Assembly (NCBI RefSeq): GCF_048537545.1
Contig: NZ_CP183218.1
Source: Chania fonticola_B
GTDB lineage: Bacteria > Pseudomonadota > Gammaproteobacteria > Enterobacterales > Enterobacteriaceae
Strand: one strand, 5' to 3'
Length of the DNA stretch: 64,000 bases
Shown here: positions 61,767 to 64,000 of the stretch, in pieces
Layout: the number at the start of each line of letters is the position of its first letter
Position numbering within the stretch: the stretch's first letter is position 1
The notes under the pieces: generated by a model
What the model was told of the DNA's origin: nothing
The model's input: only the letters and a program-made list of their open reading frames with translations
Databases searched by the model: none
Translations under genes and position numbers: made by a program

Positions 61767-62027
61767 ATGGCTTTATTGATTACCAAAAAATGTATCAACT
61801 GTGATATGTGCGAGCCGGAATGCCCGAACCAGGCGATTTCGATGGGGGATGAGATTTATCAGATCGATGCCAACCGCTGCACCGAATGTGTGGGGCATTA
61901 CGAGACCCCAACCTGCCAGCAGGTGTGCCCGATCGATAACACCATCATTACCGATCCGCAGCACGTAGAGAACCAGGAACAGCTGTGGGACAAGTTTGTC
62001 GTGCTGCACCATGCCGATAGTCTGTGA
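61767..62027 (+). CDS. yfhL: 4Fe-4S ferredoxin YfhL
   Basis: An 86-residue protein with two cluster motifs, CINCDMCEPECPNQ and CTECVGHYETPTCQQVCP; one spacing is longer, as in YfhL/Alvin-type ferredoxins. It lies upstream of acpS-pdxJ as in E. coli but on the opposite strand. Confidence 0.95.
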   Translation: MALLITKKCINCDMCEPECPNQAISMGDEIYQIDANRCTECVGHYETPTCQQVCPIDNTIITDPQHVENQEQLWDKFVVLHHADSL

Positions 62028-62035
62028 GCTAAACA

Positions 62036-62290
62036 CCCCTCACCCTAACCCTCTCCCACAGGGAGAGGGGACCGATCGAGTTCGCTGATTTTTCTGCGCA
62101 ATACCCCACCATCCTTTCTTCTTGCGCCCATTTCCCGAAGGTGCTGCTTATTATATCTCTAACAAAGTGTTCGGGATGATTAGACCATTACATTTACTCT
62201 TCCAACGAATGTGCCACAGACTGACTTCTGTAACAGACGGCAACGCCTAACTAGCTCCTTCTCCCTGTGGGAGAAGGTTGGGATGAGGGG
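62036..62290. repeat. Inverted-repeat element between yfhL and acpS
   Basis: Left end 62036-62070 (CCCCTCACCCTAACCCTCTCCC and its hairpin) is inverted at 62255-62290 with a few differences. The 20-mer GGACCGATCGAGTTCGCTGA at 62069-62088 matches 19 of 20 bases in the ydcS-ydcT repeat. The 166-bp centre has no open frame of note, so this looks like a MITE-like or BIME-like non-coding element; it may also end transcripts of both convergent genes. It fills most of the 302-bp gap. Confidence 0.65.
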
Positions 62291-62329
62291 AGTAGATTGT
62301 CTCCGGCACCTGGCAACCACTCAGGGCAA

Positions 62330-62710
62330 TTACCCCTCGATGATCACCGTAGCACAGGCATAGCGGCGTTCATCCGCCAAAGAAACGTGGATTGATTTGA
62401 CCCCCATCTCCTGCGCCAACTCGGCTGCACGTTCATGCAGCCGGATATTGGGTTTACCCAGGCCATCATTGAACACTTCGAACTGATTGAACGCCAGGCC
62501 GTTGCGGATGCCGGTGCCGAACGCCTTGGCGGCGGCCTCTTTGACCGCAAAACGTTTCGCCAGGAAGCGTACCGGCTGCTGATGCTGCTGATACACCTCC
62601 CATTCGGCCGGGCTTAACACCCGGCGAGCCAGGCGATCGCCGCTGCGTTCCACCACCGCTTCGATACGCGCCATCTCCACGATGTCGGTTCCCAAGCCCA
62701 GTACCGCCAT
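62330..62710 (-). CDS. acpS: Holo-[acyl-carrier-protein] synthase
   Basis: A 126-residue phosphopantetheinyl transferase with metal ligands D9 and E58 (GTDIVEMARIE; RFAVKEAAAKA). It activates acyl carrier protein. Its ATG overlaps the pdxJ TAA by one base (TAATG). Confidence 0.98.
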   Translation of the reverse strand: MAVLGLGTDIVEMARIEAVVERSGDRLARRVLSPAEWEVYQQHQQPVRFLAKRFAVKEAAAKAFGTGIRNGLAFNQFEVFNDGLGKPNIRLHERAAELAQEMGVKSIHVSLADERRYACATVIIEG

Positions 62711-63441
62711 TAGCGACGCGCTTCCCGCATCAGCAGTTTCATGTCAGCCACCGCCGCCGGTAAACCGCTCATCACCGCCTGGCCAATAATGGCATGGCCG
62801 ATATTCAGCTCATGCATCTCTGGCAGCGCGGCGATCGGCTGCACGTTATGATAGGTCAAACCGTGTCCCGCATTCACCTTCAGGCCTTTGCTGGCCGCGT
62901 AGGTAGCCGCTTTGGCAATACGCTTGAGCTCGGCTTGCACGGCCAGATCGCCCTGCGCTTCGGCATAGGCACCGGTATGGATCTCGATATAAGGTGCACC
63001 TACGGCTACCGCCGCGTCGATCTGACGGTGATCGGCATCGATAAACAACGAAACCAAAATGCCAGCCTGCGCCAGGCGTTCAACCGCCACGGCCATTTTG
63101 TCCTGCTGCCCGGCCACGTCCAGCCCGCCTTCGGTGGTCACTTCCTGACGCTTTTCCGGCACCAGACAACAAAATTGAGGTTTCAGCTCAATGGCGATAT
63201 CCAGCATTTCATCGGTGACGGCCATTTCCAGGTTCATACGGGTCTGGATGGTTTGGCGCAGGATACGCACGTCGCGGTCGGTGATATGACGGCGATCTTC
63301 ACGCAGGTGAACGGTGATGCCATCGGCCCCCGCCTGCTCGGCAATAAATGCCGCCTGCACCGGATCCGGGTAATTGGTGCCGCGCGCGTTACGTAACGTG
63401 GCAATATGATCGATATTGACGCCCAGCAGTAAATCAGCCAT
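62710..63441 (-). CDS. pdxJ: Pyridoxine 5'-phosphate synthase
   Basis: A 243-residue TIM-barrel enzyme (LLGVNIDHIATLRNARGT; TVHLREDRRHI; VNAGHGLTYHNV). It joins 1-deoxyxylulose 5-phosphate and aminoacetone phosphate to make PNP, the last step of vitamin B6 synthesis. It lies between recO and acpS as in E. coli. Confidence 0.98.
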   Translation of the reverse strand: MADLLLGVNIDHIATLRNARGTNYPDPVQAAFIAEQAGADGITVHLREDRRHITDRDVRILRQTIQTRMNLEMAVTDEMLDIAIELKPQFCCLVPEKRQEVTTEGGLDVAGQQDKMAVAVERLAQAGILVSLFIDADHRQIDAAVAVGAPYIEIHTGAYAEAQGDLAVQAELKRIAKAATYAASKGLKVNAGHGLTYHNVQPIAALPEMHELNIGHAIIGQAVMSGLPAAVADMKLLMREARR

Positions 63442-63515
63442 GACAACCCTCTACTAAGTCATTTTCAGTAGCAGCAGTTTACACGGGCGGGCAAAACGGC
63501 AAAAGCAGAAACCGC

Positions 63516-64000
63516 TTAGGCTTCGTCGACGGGGGTATCGGGTTGTTTACGCACGAACTGGCGAAACAGTTCACGGCTCTTGAGCGGCTTACCGCCGAGA
63601 TAGGGTTTTAGCGCCATGCGGGTAAAGCGCTTGGCTGCACGCAGGGTTTCTGCATCGGGGAATTGGCGTTCATCCAGGGCGCGGAGTTCACGGCCGGTAA
63701 AGCTGTAATGATCCACCACCAGGCTGGCGATAAAGCCTTTTTCTTCCCGATAGCGATAGGTCATGCCATCATCCACCGGCTCACCGCTGCCAGCACAATG
63801 GAGGAAATCCAGCCCGTAACCCAAGTGCCCTAACAGCGCCAATTCGAACTGCCGCAGGGCATGCTCCGGGGAGCTGTCTTCCGCTGCCAGGGCCTGTAAG
63901 CATTGCAGATAATCGAAGAACAATACCGAATAGTTGCCTTCCTGCTCCAGCACCCGTGACAACAGTTCATTCACGTAAAGACCGCTGTAAAGCATCATGC
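63516..64000 (-). CDS. recO: DNA repair protein RecO, C-terminal part (cut by the window)
   Basis: About 161 codons of the 3' part; the gene runs out of the right edge. The zinc-binding/helical C-terminal region is visible (FELALLGHLGYGLDFLHCAGSGEPV; SRELFRQF end). RecO loads RecA on SSB-coated gaps. Residue count and the pdxJ neighbour match E. coli. Confidence 0.95.
   Translation of the reverse strand, partial: MMLYSGLYVNELLSRVLEQEGNYSVLFFDYLQCLQALAAEDSSPEHALRQFELALLGHLGYGLDFLHCAGSGEPVDDGMTYRYREEKGFIASLVVDHYSFTGRELRALDERQFPDAETLRAAKRFTRMALKPYLGGKPLKSRELFRQFVRKQPDTPVDEA

Noticed and set aside
62036..62290. CRISPR-like or rho-independent terminator pair
   Set aside because: There are only two inverted copies with unrelated sequence between them and no T runs, so a palindromic repeat element is the simpler reading.

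Overview
The window is a stretch of enterobacterial core chromosome, most likely from Serratia or a close relative in the Yersiniaceae. This is inferred from gene content and order: the E. coli-like series xseA..yfgJ..der-bamB-yfgM-hisS-ispG-rodZ..rlmN-ndk..sseB-pepB-iscX-fdx-hscAB-iscAUSR-trmJ-suhB..csiE-hcaT..glyA-hmp..glnB..glrR-qseG-glrK..purL-mltF-tadA..pgpC-yfhH-yfhL-acpS-pdxJ-recO is kept, with pilW after rodZ and a glutamine-dependent nadE next to glnB. No tRNA, rRNA, CRISPR array, prophage or intact insertion sequence was seen.

Layout. Positions 1-168 hold the end of xseA. At 270-5384 is an insertion relative to E. coli: a GH31 alpha-glycosidase, an ExuT-like MFS transporter and a divergent LacI-type regulator, with CRP-like and UxuR/ExuR-like sites between them. 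Then come yfgJ, an AEC permease, der and the bamB-yfgM-hisS-ispG-rodZ-pilW-rlmN line, ndk, sseB, pepB and the complete isc operon with tandem IscR sites. trmJ and suhB are divergent, and suhB carries a boxA leader. A DUF1007/NicO pair (ZevAB-like zinc import) sits behind a near-perfect Zur box. csiE and hcaT converge, and glyA and hmp diverge, with PurR-like and NsrR-like sites between them.

The main accessory block is 33527-44837: a LysR regulator, two related aldehyde dehydrogenases, a YdcSTUV-type ABC importer, PatD, a Tat-exported FAD oxidoreductase (probable spermidine dehydrogenase) and a tri-heme cytochrome c. All are on the minus strand and together read as a polyamine oxidation and uptake pathway.

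Then come nadE-glnB and glrK-qseG-glrR. The 821-bp gap 50751-51571 is not empty: it holds the small RNA glmY with a sigma-54 promoter, three GlrR activator sites and an IHF site. The GlrK/GlrR system encoded beside it is the known activator of this RNA. purL (with a PurR box), mltF, tadA, yiaY, pgpC and yfhH follow. A small toxin-antitoxin module with a frameshifted toxin, yfhL, a repeat element, acpS, pdxJ and the 3' part of recO close the window.

Gaps over 300 bp: 3953-4301 (regulatory sites listed), 31952-32292 (glyA and hmp control sites), 50751-51571 (glmY locus; 50751-51027 shows nothing recognisable apart from leader sequence for glrK), and 62028-62329 (inverted-repeat element). Start codons were moved from the longest open frame where a ribosome-binding site or family length supported it.
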